In this document: piece after piece, positions 7,343-14,101 of the stretch | Layout: every line of letters begins with the position of its first letter | Numbering within the stretch: position 1 is the stretch's first letter | Assembly: GCA_002389645.1 (NCBI GenBank) | Contig: DGQE01000033.1 | Location: 1-17,443 of the forward strand | Direction of reading: 5' to 3' | Source of the DNA: Flavobacteriales bacterium UBA4422 | GTDB lineage: Bacteria > Bacteroidota > Bacteroidia > Flavobacteriales_G > Salibacteraceae | DNA: 17,443 bases | Translations under genes and position numbers: made by a program | Notes under the pieces: generated by a model | What the model saw: the letters and a program-made list of their open reading frames with translations, nothing else | Told to the model about the DNA's origin: nothing | Database searches by the model: none

Positions 7343-8367
7343 TCTTGAAAGCTTTTATTAGAGATAAACTCTTGGTCAGATAGGCTAGTTAAGAAGCTGA
7401 TTAAGTCATTTATTTCTTGTTCATTTAGACTTAACGGCTTGATCAATTGGTCTTTTAGGTCGCTCGATCCGCCATTGTTATATTGGTCAATTACTTCGCG
7501 TAACGTTGAGAACGAACCATCATGCATATATGGTGCAGTCAATGAAACGTTTCTTAGGCTTGCTACTTTAAACAATGAGTAGTCAGAAGAGTCTCCTGTC
7601 AAGCGCATTTTGCCAATGTCACCAGATTCATAACCATTGTTTCTAATGCTATAATCGGTAAAGTTGAATCCTGAATGGCATGAAGAGCAATTGGTGCGAT
7701 TGCTATTAAAAAGCTCCATTCCTCTCATTTCTGACGCTGTTAGTGTTCCTTGGTCTCTAATAAACTTATCGTATGGACTGTTTCCGCTGATCAAGGTTCG
7801 CTCGAAAGTGGCCAAAGCGCGCGTTACAACAAACGGTGTTACTTCAGAATCAAAAGCATCAGTGCTCATTTGAACATATTCAGGATCTTGACTCAGGCGT
7901 TCGCAAATCTCTACTATGTTAAAGTCCATTTCACTGTGCTCTTGAATAGGCACAAGCACTTGCATTTCTAGCGTTGGCACCCCACCTTCTCTCATGAAGT
8001 GAGGATGAAAAGCAACATTTGCCAGAGTGGGAGAGTTTCTAGACCCAACGTTGTTGTCTACACCTGGAGTTACTGGTAAGTTATCTGCAAACCCCAAATC
8101 TTGTTTATGGCAGCTTGCACAACTGATCGAAAAATCTCGAGAAAGAGCGGGGTCGTAGAAGAGCTTTTTCCCCATTTCCCATTTGCTCAAGCTGAAAGGG
8201 TTGTCTTCTGGAAACAAAATAGGATCAAAGCCATCCGGAACCTGGGTCAATTCAGACTCGAGGTCTTTGTTTACGATTATAGACGGAAGCTTGTTTTTGG
8301 AGCAAGACTCCAAAAAAGTCATTCCAAGAAAAACGAATAGGCCATATGCGATTGACTTATTGAACAC
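7339..8367 (-). CDS. Di-haem cytochrome c peroxidase / MauG-MbnH family lipoprotein (paralogue B)
   Basis: A 342-residue exported di-haem protein, the middle gene of the operon. The N-terminus is hydrophobic and ends FLESC22, an acceptable lipobox, so it is probably membrane-anchored in the periplasm. Haem c sites are C83-A-S-C-H87 and C227-S-S-C-H231; YMHDGSF (280-286) carries the likely Met ligand M281. Where paralogue A has FFWDGR, this protein has FMREGG (124-129): aligned on the shared QxLxPIQ loop, the inter-haem Trp position becomes Arg126. Electron or radical transfer between the haems may therefore differ from A. The start is GTG at 8367, directly after an in-frame TAA, so no earlier start exists. 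It overlaps the MbnP-like gene by 11 bases and paralogue A by 4, indicating tight translational coupling. Confidence 0.9.
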   Translation of the reverse strand: MFNKSIAYGLFVFLGMTFLESCSKNKLPSIIVNKDLESELTQVPDGFDPILFPEDNPFSLSKWEMGKKLFYDPALSRDFSISCASCHKQDLGFADNLPVTPGVDNNVGSRNSPTLANVAFHPHFMREGGVPTLEMQVLVPIQEHSEMDFNIVEICERLSQDPEYVQMSTDAFDSEVTPFVVTRALATFERTLISGNSPYDKFIRDQGTLTASEMRGMELFNSNRTNCSSCHSGFNFTDYSIRNNGYESGDIGKMRLTGDSSDYSLFKVASLRNVSLTAPYMHDGSFSTLREVIDQYNNGGSSDLKDQLIKPLSLNEQEINDLISFLTSLSDQEFISNKSFQE

Positions 8368-9358
8368 TTAATTTTTTAACCATCATTTTGTTTGTGGCAA
8401 GGTCATTCACTCGCACGAAGTATACCCCAGATTCAAGGCTGCTTATATTCAATGTTTGATTTCCGCTATCAAGATGAGCGCGATGAACTTGCTTTCCAGT
8501 TAGGTCAAACACGGTAACATTCAACGGGGAAGATGAGCTTGAGCTCAGCATGGTGTTTCCGTCTACAGATGGGTTCGGGTAAAGCTGAAAATCAAGTCCA
8601 GAGGCTAATTCAGAAATGGCATTTGGCTCTTCTTCCTCTTCCAATGTAGTATCAACCGGAGAAGTTGTCGTAAATACTAAATCGCGAAAATTCTCCAACA
8701 ACTCTTCGGCCTCGCCAACCTCACCATGCGAGATTACACCTGAGGAAACATTAATTCCTGCAAGTGCATTGCTATAGTTGCCGTAAATCACCGGATTGAG
8801 TTCGCCATTATCAGCACTCATTGTGATCGGAATATCCACCTCAAAATAATTTTTATTTCCCAAAGCATGAATTTCAAAAAGTTGATCAAACTGCGGCCCG
8901 CCATTTCCCTCCATTGCAACGAAACGGTAACCAGCTGTCCAGCCCCAATGCATCGATGGGTTTTTGTGGGCCAAAGGATGCGAAGGATCGTAGGTAGATG
9001 GGTCTAAATTGTTGTGCTCAGGGTCTACACCGATTGAAAACCTCAAACCTTCTAATTCATCAATACTCAACGCACCTAAATCGATTAAAGTAGACTCGCT
9101 TGCGTTGGCCAAAACCCAAACATCAGGTACAGTTATTTCTTGACCTCCGTCATGCACTAGCGTAATTTCAGACATGTAATACTCTAATCTTTGAACGTCA
9201 AACTGCACATTTTCTGGTGTTTCAGCTTCGGTATTAAATGCAAATGCTTTTGATCCTAGCGCATGGACTATTTCTAAGCTCACATTGTTTTGAGCATTCA
9301 GAGAGAATGTAGTCGAAATGAGCAATAGGCTAAAAAAAGGAAGTATAAGTTTTTTCAT
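8357..9358 (-). CDS. MbnP-like domain protein with T9SS sorting domain
   Basis: A 333-residue first gene of the operon. A signal peptide (1-22, ending LNAQ) is followed by a domain of about 25-215 that resembles the MbnP-like family. Features are LEIVHALGSKAF near the start, FDVQRLEYYMSEITLV (53-68), the region around GLRFSIGVDPEHN (104-116), the hallmark HKNPSMHWGWTAGYRF (131-146), and FEIHALG (161-167). Known MbnP proteins bind copper, and a conserved Trp is oxidised to kynurenine by the di-haem enzyme MbnH; candidate tryptophans here are W138 and W140, with W81 as another. An acidic linker (LEEEEEP, 239-245) leads to a type A T9SS domain (about 256-333: FQLYPNPS, then GVYFVRV and a basic tail). 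The product is thus predicted to fold in the periplasm and be moved to the cell surface. I saw no second copper gene directly beside it. The MbnP assignment is from motif memory, not a search. Confidence 0.8.
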   Translation of the reverse strand: MKKLILPFFSLLLISTTFSLNAQNNVSLEIVHALGSKAFAFNTEAETPENVQFDVQRLEYYMSEITLVHDGGQEITVPDVWVLANASESTLIDLGALSIDELEGLRFSIGVDPEHNNLDPSTYDPSHPLAHKNPSMHWGWTAGYRFVAMEGNGGPQFDQLFEIHALGNKNYFEVDIPITMSADNGELNPVIYGNYSNALAGINVSSGVISHGEVGEAEELLENFRDLVFTTTSPVDTTLEEEEEPNAISELASGLDFQLYPNPSVDGNTMLSSSSSSPLNVTVFDLTGKQVHRAHLDSGNQTLNISSLESGVYFVRVNDLATNKMMVKKLSVQ

Positions 9359-9397
9359 TTTGAAGTATTAAAATAAGGGCCACTTGACCCAGCCGTT

Positions 9398-9405
9398 CAA
9401 ATATA
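9398..9405 (-). promoter_or_regulatory. Putative -7 box of the MbnP-like/peroxidase operon
   Basis: TATATTTG on the minus strand matches TAnnTTTG exactly. It lies 39 bases before the MbnP-like ATG, giving a short leader of about 33 bases. No clear -33 TTTG is present at normal spacing, which could mean the promoter needs an activator. Confidence 0.45.
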
Positions 9406-9485
9406 GCGAAAGTTAATGGTGGCGTATTTTGCGTGAGTTGTTTTCTTGGATTCTTAAACGAACATTAGCAAGCCTTATTAATAAC

Positions 9486-9506
9486 TAACGATATCACATA
9501 TCATTA
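9486..9506. promoter_or_regulatory. 21-base dyad, possible operator
   Basis: TAA-C-GATAT-CAC-ATATC-A-TTA is an inverted repeat centred on 9496: GATAT/ATATC (9490-9494 and 9498-9502) is perfect, and TAA/TTA extends it past one mismatch. It lies about 80 bases upstream of the minus-strand -7 box and about 50 bases upstream of the plus-strand one. No T-run follows, so it is not a terminator. The regulator is unknown. Confidence 0.35.
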
Positions 9507-9536
9507 GAATCTGACCAAAATCTAAATGATACGCGG

Positions 9537-9563
9537 TTGTAATGTTCGCTTTTTATACATTTG
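9537..9563 (+). promoter_or_regulatory. Putative exbB operon promoter (TTG / TACATTTG)
   Basis: TACATTTG at 9556-9563 matches TAnnTTTG exactly; TTG at 9537-9539 lies 16 bases before it, slightly shorter than the usual spacing. Transcription would start near 9570 and give a leader of about 165 bases before the ATG at 9737. Confidence 0.4.
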
Positions 9564-9736
9564 AGCGTTCTCAAAAAAGCTTTAAGAAGTTTTGTAAGGG
9601 GTTGAAATGCATTTTTTCTGTCCGCAGAGAAAATTTCATGTAATGATAATGGTGCATTTCGTTATCGCTTTATATGTTTACAGCCGATTTTGAACATTTA
9701 AACAAGAAAAGCAAATCCAAATTCAAATTAGTTAAT

Positions 9737-10579
9737 ATGAAACGTACCTTTTTATCTATTGCAATGACTGTTACTCTGATGGTATCAGGTTTGTCAATGT
9801 CATTTGCTCAAGATGAACAATCTATGGAAGCAGACAGCAATGTTGCTGACACAGGTGAAGTAATGGCCGAAGAGCCTCAAGAAGAAGAAGCTGCAGCTCC
9901 AATGGAAATGCCAGCTGAAGAAGAAGCGGCTCCTGCTGAAGATAAATCACTGCATCAAGTAGTGAAGCAGAAGTTCATTGAAGGTGGTCCTGAGTTCATG
10001 TCATTTGTATTAATCTGTTTGATCTTAGGATTGGCTATGTCTATAGAGCGTATCCTTTATCTTAATATGGCTACAACAAACAGTGATCAACTCTTAGAAG
10101 ATGTTGATAACGCACTTAAGAGTGGTGGCGTTGATGCTGCTAAAGAAGTTTGCAGAAATACAAGAGGTCCAGTAGCGAGTATTTTTTACCAAGGACTTGA
10201 TCGCGCTGACCATGGTATTGAAATGGTTGAAAAGTCAGTTGTTTCTTACGGAAGTGTTCAAATGGGACTTTTAGAAAAAGGTCTTTCATGGATTTCTCTT
10301 TTTATCGCTCTTGCACCTATGTTAGGTTTCTTCGGAACGGTAATCGGTATGATTGGCGCGTTTGATGCAATTGCTGCTGCAAACAACATTTCCCCAGGTA
10401 TTGTTGCTGGTGGTATTGGAGTAGCCTTGATTACAACGGTTTCAGGTCTTCTTGTTGCTATGGTTCTTCAAGTTTTCTACAACTACATCGTAGCAAAAGT
10501 GGATAGCATTGTTAATGATATGGAGAATGCTTCTATTTCATTAATCGATATAATGATCAAGCACAACTTGACTAAATAA
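9737..10579 (+). CDS. exbB: ExbB/TolQ/MotA-family proton channel with signal peptide and acidic linker
   Basis: A 280-residue inner-membrane stator that, with ExbD, uses the proton gradient to power TonB-dependent outer-membrane transport. Residues 1-25 form a cleavable-looking signal peptide (ending SMSFAQ). Residues 26-70 are a Glu/Ala/Pro-rich acidic linker. TM1 is about 87-107. After a cytoplasmic stretch, TM2 (about 183-207) contains MLGFFGTVIGMIGAF and TM3 (about 222-250) contains GGIGVALITTVSGLLVAM; T201 and T234 are the conserved pore threonines of the family. I placed the start at ATG 9737 rather than 9674 because it begins directly at the signal peptide. The signal-peptide form is common among Bacteroidota ExbB proteins. 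It is the first gene of a four-gene operon, with only 7 bases to the next gene. Confidence 0.93.
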   Translation: MKRTFLSIAMTVTLMVSGLSMSFAQDEQSMEADSNVADTGEVMAEEPQEEEAAAPMEMPAEEEAAPAEDKSLHQVVKQKFIEGGPEFMSFVLICLILGLAMSIERILYLNMATTNSDQLLEDVDNALKSGGVDAAKEVCRNTRGPVASIFYQGLDRADHGIEMVEKSVVSYGSVQMGLLEKGLSWISLFIALAPMLGFFGTVIGMIGAFDAIAAANNISPGIVAGGIGVALITTVSGLLVAMVLQVFYNYIVAKVDSIVNDMENASISLIDIMIKHNLTK

Positions 10580-10586
10580 GAATTTT

Positions 10587-11021
10587 ATGTTTCAAAAAAT
10601 CAATACGACAGGCATGTATGTCTTTATTGTCATAGGAGTAATCCTTATGATAATGACCATGTCTTCAGGACTTACTCCTGAGCAAAGCGAATGCACAGAC
10701 TGTGGAGCAGTAGGCAGCTTTCTTGGATTGAGCTATATTCTTCTCATTCTTGCAATTGTTGCAGCATTGGGAGGTACTGTGTTGCAGGCGGTAATGAATC
10801 CAGGTAAACTGAAAGGATCTCTTATTGGATTAGGAGGTATGGCTTTGGTAATCATCATTAGCTATGTGCTTGCTGATGGTACAGTTGAGCCATACTACGC
10901 TAGTGGAATTACTGAAACAGCATCAAAATTGAGTGGAGCAGGGCTTTATGCTTTCTACATTTTATTCGTTTTGGCTGTTTTGTCAATTGCATCTTCAGCA
11001 GTCACTAGATTTATGAAATAA
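10587..11021 (+). CDS. Four-helix membrane protein of the exb operon, unknown function
   Basis: A 144-residue protein that I do not recognise beyond its setting. Four hydrophobic segments are visible: about 9-27, 45-68, 77-96 and 118-140. The first loop holds a C36-T-D-C39 pair (TPEQSECTDCG), and the second inter-helix loop has NPGKLKG (71-77), positive and so probably cytoplasmic. That places the CxxC pair on the periplasmic side, where it could form a disulfide or bind a metal. It lies 7 bases after exbB and 5 bases before exbD1, so it is surely co-transcribed with the ExbB-ExbD complex and may be an accessory subunit; this last point is inference. Confidence 0.85.
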   Translation: MFQKINTTGMYVFIVIGVILMIMTMSSGLTPEQSECTDCGAVGSFLGLSYILLILAIVAALGGTVLQAVMNPGKLKGSLIGLGGMALVIIISYVLADGTVEPYYASGITETASKLSGAGLYAFYILFVLAVLSIASSAVTRFMK

Positions 11022-11026
11022 GGAAT

Positions 11027-11641
11027 ATGGCTAGTAGGAAAAGAGAATTACAAGAAATCAACGCAGGGTCGATGGCTGACATCGCATTCCTTCTCTTGGT
11101 TTTCTTTCTTGTTACCACTACCATGGATACAAGTTGGGGTTTGGCGCGAAAGCTGCCTCCACCCTTATTAGAAGACCAACCTGATCCACCACCCATTAAG
11201 GATAGAAATGTGTTTGTGGTTTTGGCGAATGCCAACGACCAATTGTTAGTGGAAGGTGATCTATTGAGCATCGATCAATTACGAGAGTCAGCGAAGGAGT
11301 TCATTGCAAACCCCATGAGAAAGGAAAACTTACCAGAATTCAAGGAAGTGGATGTTCCTCTGTTGGGTAGAATGCAAGTCTCGAAGCAAGTTATCTCGCT
11401 TCAGAATGACAATGGAACTTCTTATGACCTTTATATTCAAGTGCAAAACGAATTGGCTGCGGCTTACACCGAATTGCGCGATGAGTTGGCCATGCAGAAA
11501 TTCGGAATGTCTTACAAAAAGATTGAAGAGATGGCTAAGACAGATGAAGGTGCTGAGAAGTTCGGAGAAATGATTGACGCCATTCGTGATGTATACCCAC
11601 AGAGAATTTCAGAAGCAGAACCTAAAGATATTGGAGGGTAA
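11027..11641 (+). CDS. exbD: ExbD/TolR-family protein 1 (long form)
   Basis: A 204-residue ExbD. A short cytoplasmic head (1-15) is followed by the single TM helix (about 16-34) with the motif GSMADIAFLLLVFFLVTTTM; D18 is the family's essential proton-carrying aspartate. The periplasmic domain begins with a proline-rich stretch (LPPPLLEDQPDPPP, 43-56), contains the ExbD-type core (NVFVVLANANDQLLVEG and LYIQVQNELAAAYTELRD), and carries an extra acidic/basic C-terminal tail (about 160-204), which makes it longer than typical 130-150-residue ExbDs. It forms the ExbB-ExbD motor with the preceding gene. The stop at 11641 is two bases before exbD2, indicating coupled expression of two different ExbD subunits. 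Confidence 0.92.
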   Translation: MASRKRELQEINAGSMADIAFLLLVFFLVTTTMDTSWGLARKLPPPLLEDQPDPPPIKDRNVFVVLANANDQLLVEGDLLSIDQLRESAKEFIANPMRKENLPEFKEVDVPLLGRMQVSKQVISLQNDNGTSYDLYIQVQNELAAAYTELRDELAMQKFGMSYKKIEEMAKTDEGAEKFGEMIDAIRDVYPQRISEAEPKDIGG

Positions 11642-11643
11642 TT

Positions 11644-12108
11644 ATGTCAAAGTTTAAAAAAGATAATAATAAAGGAACACCGGCTGTAAGTACGGCTTCA
11701 CTTCCTGATATCGTTTTCATGCTTCTTTTCTTCTTCATGGTTACTACTGTGATGAGAGAAGTAGATCTTAAGATCAAATTAGATCAACCAGAAGCAACTG
11801 AAATTGATAAGCTGGAGGACAAGGCTCTCGTGGATTATATCTACATAGGTGAACCTATGAATAGCGATTTGTACGGTACTGTTCCAAAGATTCAATTGGA
11901 TGATGATTTTGCCACCATCGAAGATGTACAGGATTATATCATTGCTAGAAGAGCAGATCGTCCAGAACAATTGCAAGGTAAAATCACCGTTTCACTTAAA
12001 GTTGACAAAGAAACCAAGATGGGAATTGTTACTGAAGTGAAACAAAAACTCAGAAAAGTTCAAGCATTAAAGATCAATTATTCTACAAGAGAAAGAGTTG
12101 TTCGATAA
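11644..12108 (+). CDS. exbD: ExbD/TolR-family protein 2 (short form)
   Basis: A 154-residue ExbD. A lysine-rich cytoplasmic head (MSKFKKDNNKG) precedes the TM helix (about 20-38), which contains TASLPDIVFMLLFFFMVTTVM; D22 is the conserved proton-binding aspartate. The periplasmic part (40-154) has the VSLKVDKETKMGIVTEVKQKLRKVQALKINYSTR pattern of ExbD/TolR (read as VSLKVDKETKMGIVTEVKQ and LRKVQALKINYSTR). Paired non-identical ExbDs behind one ExbB are common in Bacteroidota, and the two may form a heteromeric dimer inside the ExbB ring. No tonB gene follows; the operon ends at a strong hairpin 22 bases downstream. Confidence 0.93.
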   Translation: MSKFKKDNNKGTPAVSTASLPDIVFMLLFFFMVTTVMREVDLKIKLDQPEATEIDKLEDKALVDYIYIGEPMNSDLYGTVPKIQLDDDFATIEDVQDYIIARRADRPEQLQGKITVSLKVDKETKMGIVTEVKQKLRKVQALKINYSTRERVVR

Positions 12109-12128
12109 CGAGAGAATTTGGATTTAAA

Positions 12129-13076
12129 TTAAGCCTCGGAAATTTCGATTTCCGGGGCTTTTCTTTTGAGCCTCTGCGAAGAAAAATAGATTGCAGTGAG
12201 TCCAGCAATGAGCACAGCGCTGCTCAAAAGGGCGAAAAGCGCATCACCTTCATTAGCACCAATGGTTTCGATACTTTCTTCAATCGCGTCAATTCCAATA
12301 TACCAAGTGATGATTACAGCCAAACCATTGTTGATTAAATGACCAATCATAGGGAGTAGGAGCGTTCCAGACCAATGAGCCGCATAGCCAAAAACTGCAC
12401 CTAAAATCATTCTCGGAACAAAACCAAGGAACTGCATATGAAAGAATGAGAAGAGAAATGCGGTAACCCAAATAGCAACATGGTAATTCTTCGCCACCTT
12501 AAGAATTAAAGGCTGCATGGTGCCTCGAAAGAATACTTCCTCTGCTATGGCTGGAATGATAGCGATTAGAATCAAATTGAACATTAAGTCACCAACTGAG
12601 TCCATGCTCAAGAATACTCGAATTAAAGCTTCAGCATCGGCTTCCATTCCTCTAATCCAATTCTCAATTCCACTCATAGCTGCTGGCAGAGACAAACTGC
12701 TGTTCCATTCGGCTAAATAATTGATTAGTGGTAAAGCCGATACTATTGTCAAACCGAATACTAAAATCATTCCTAGCCGTCCGCTAACATTAATGAGTGA
12801 ATACGTTTTGTCTTGCTTATAAATCCAACGGAATACGAGATATGGAATAACAAAAAGACCAATGGCTTGCATGATTTGCATGAGCTTCAATACCAATACT
12901 GCTGGTTCGTTCGGGTCACTCACAGAACCGGGGTTGCTAATAAAGCCAATGCCTGACCCGCTGAGTGCGAAAGGTATCATGATGGCACCTAATAAAATGA
13001 ACATAGACACAAAGCCTACGAGCACTAAGGCGGAAAATTGCACTAGAGGGTGAGCATTCTTAAGGGCTTCTCGCAT
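12129..13076 (-). CDS. CPBP-family intramembrane glutamic endopeptidase
   Basis: A 315-residue multi-pass membrane protein of the CAAX protease/bacteriocin-processing (Abi) family, whose founders (Rce1) are intramembrane glutamyl proteases. The three catalytic motifs are visible: E179-E180-x-x-x-R184 in AEEVFFRG; F209-x-x-x-H213 in FSFFHMQF; and H246-x-x-x-N250 in GHLINNGLA. Hydrophobic segments lie at about 14-38, 62-84, 101-120, 165-178, 200-216, 222-245 and 280-300. I placed the start at ATG 13076 (MREALKNAHPLVQF); the open frame runs further up to 13187, but that part would be inside dusB on the other strand and does not look like this family. The substrate is unknown. It is divergent from dusB with 35 bases between the starts. 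Confidence 0.88.
   Translation of the reverse strand: MREALKNAHPLVQFSALVLVGFVSMFILLGAIMIPFALSGSGIGFISNPGSVSDPNEPAVLVLKLMQIMQAIGLFVIPYLVFRWIYKQDKTYSLINVSGRLGMILVFGLTIVSALPLINYLAEWNSSLSLPAAMSGIENWIRGMEADAEALIRVFLSMDSVGDLMFNLILIAIIPAIAEEVFFRGTMQPLILKVAKNYHVAIWVTAFLFSFFHMQFLGFVPRMILGAVFGYAAHWSGTLLLPMIGHLINNGLAVIITWYIGIDAIEESIETIGANEGDALFALLSSAVLIAGLTAIYFSSQRLKRKAPEIEISEA
12131..12169 (+). terminator. Strong terminator of the exb operon, overlapping the CPBP gene end
   Basis: A 13-bp stem, 12131-12143 pairing with 12148-12160, has one T-G pair and a TTCG tetraloop; it is followed by TTTTCTTTT. It starts 22 bases after the exbD2 stop. The whole stem-loop lies in the last ten codons and stop (12129-12131) of the convergent CPBP gene, so those codons serve two purposes. 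Confidence 0.85.
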
Positions 13077-13093
13077 AAGATTAGAATTGAATG

Positions 13094-13101
13094 TAACTTT
13101 G
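13094..13101 (+). promoter_or_regulatory. -7 box of dusB
   Basis: TAACTTTG matches TAnnTTTG exactly and is 10 bases upstream of the dusB ATG, giving a leader of only about five bases. The -33 region would fall inside the start of the CPBP gene, so the two divergent promoters share a very short space. Confidence 0.55.
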
Positions 13102-13111
13102 CAGCGCAAAA

Positions 13112-14101
13112 ATGGTGAAGATAGGAGACATAGAGCTAGGAGATTTTCCGCTGTTGCTGGCACCGATGGAAGACGTGAGTGATCCACCTTTCAGAACGTT
13201 GTGCAAGCGCTATGGTGCTGACTTGATGTATACTGAGTTCATTAGTTCGGAAGGATTGATTAGAGACGCTGCCAAAAGCGTGCAAAAGCTTGATATCTAT
13301 GATGAAGAACGCCCCATCGGAATTCAGATTTTTGGAGGTGAAGAAGGACCAATGCGAGAATCAGCGGAAATAGTTGAGCGCACTAACCCTGATATTTTAG
13401 ATATCAACTTTGGCTGTCCAGTCAAAAAAGTAGTCTGTAAAGAAGCTGGAGCGGGCATTTTGAAAAATATTCCGAAAATGGTGAGCCTCACCAAGGCCAT
13501 TGTTGATAGTACTAGCTTGCCCGTTACAGTTAAAACACGATTGGGATGGGATGACAACTCAAAGAAAATTGTTGAGGTAGCTGAGCGATTGCAAGATGTA
13601 GGCATAAAAGCCATCTCTATTCACGGCCGTACGCGCGTGCAGATGTACAAGGGCGAAGCAGATTGGTCATTGATTGGAGAAGTAAAGAATAATCCAAGAA
13701 TTCAAATCCCCGTTTTTGGCAACGGTGATGTTGACACGCCAGAAAAAGCAATTGAAATGCGCTCAAGATTTGGAGTTGATGGTGTGATGATTGGTCGGGC
13801 AGCCATTGGTTACCCTTGGATATTCAATGAAATAAAGCATTTCATGGCTACTGGAGAGCACCTCTCAAAACCTAGCACAGAGCAAAGAGCTGCCGCAGCA
13901 AAAGAGCATTTAGAACGTTCTATTAAATGGAAAGGCGAAACGTTGGGGGTCTTGGAAATGAGAAGGCATTACTCCAATTACTTTAAAGGAATTCCTCATT
14001 TTAAAGAGACAAGAATGCAACTCGTGACTGAGATGGACCCAACAGCTTTGACCGAGATTTTGGGATCAATCAGAACGACTTATGACGAAGTCACTTTGTG
14101 A
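13112..14101 (+). CDS. dusB: tRNA-dihydrouridine synthase (DusB type)
   Basis: A 329-residue FMN enzyme that reduces uridines to dihydrouridine in the tRNA D-loop with NAD(P)H. The TIM-barrel domain opens with LLLAPMEDVSDPPFR (14-28). DINFGCPVKKVVCKEAGAGIL (97-117; read as DINFGCPVKK and VVCKEAGAGIL) carries the catalytic Cys109. VKTRLGWDD and SIHGRTRVQMYKGEADW are further Dus signatures, and PVFGNGDVDTPEKA plus DGVMIGRAAIGYPW form the FMN phosphate region. A C-terminal helical tRNA-binding domain follows from about 250. Length and motifs are complete. The gene stands alone; its last 22 bases overlap the end of the convergent permease gene, so no independent terminator exists between them. 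Confidence 0.95.
   Translation: MVKIGDIELGDFPLLLAPMEDVSDPPFRTLCKRYGADLMYTEFISSEGLIRDAAKSVQKLDIYDEERPIGIQIFGGEEGPMRESAEIVERTNPDILDINFGCPVKKVVCKEAGAGILKNIPKMVSLTKAIVDSTSLPVTVKTRLGWDDNSKKIVEVAERLQDVGIKAISIHGRTRVQMYKGEADWSLIGEVKNNPRIQIPVFGNGDVDTPEKAIEMRSRFGVDGVMIGRAAIGYPWIFNEIKHFMATGEHLSKPSTEQRAAAAKEHLERSIKWKGETLGVLEMRRHYSNYFKGIPHFKETRMQLVTEMDPTALTEILGSIRTTYDEVTL

Larger units (their letters stand above)
9359..9736. other. Divergent control region between the MbnP-like and exbB operons
   Basis: About 380 bases separate the two start codons and hold no gene that I can support. The forward frame can be extended upstream from exbB to 9674, but this would add 21 residues in front of a good signal peptide, so I treat that part as leader. 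Visible elements, listed separately, are a minus-strand TATATTTG box, a 21-base dyad and a plus-strand TTG/TACATTTG pair. The exbB leader would be about 165 bases long. Confidence 0.5.

Noticed and set aside
9674..9736. N-terminal extension of exbB by 21 residues
   Set aside because: The extension is polar and lysine-rich and would bury a good signal peptide that begins at ATG 9737.
9674..12108. GldL/GldM-type gliding motor instead of ExbB-ExbD
   Set aside because: The three-TM channel with FFGTVIGM and the one-TM partners with the Asp motif fit ExbB/ExbD; GldM is much longer and GldL has two helices.
13077..13187. N-terminal extension of the CPBP protease by 37 residues
   Set aside because: It would run back into dusB on the opposite strand, and the family-like sequence starts at ATG 13076.
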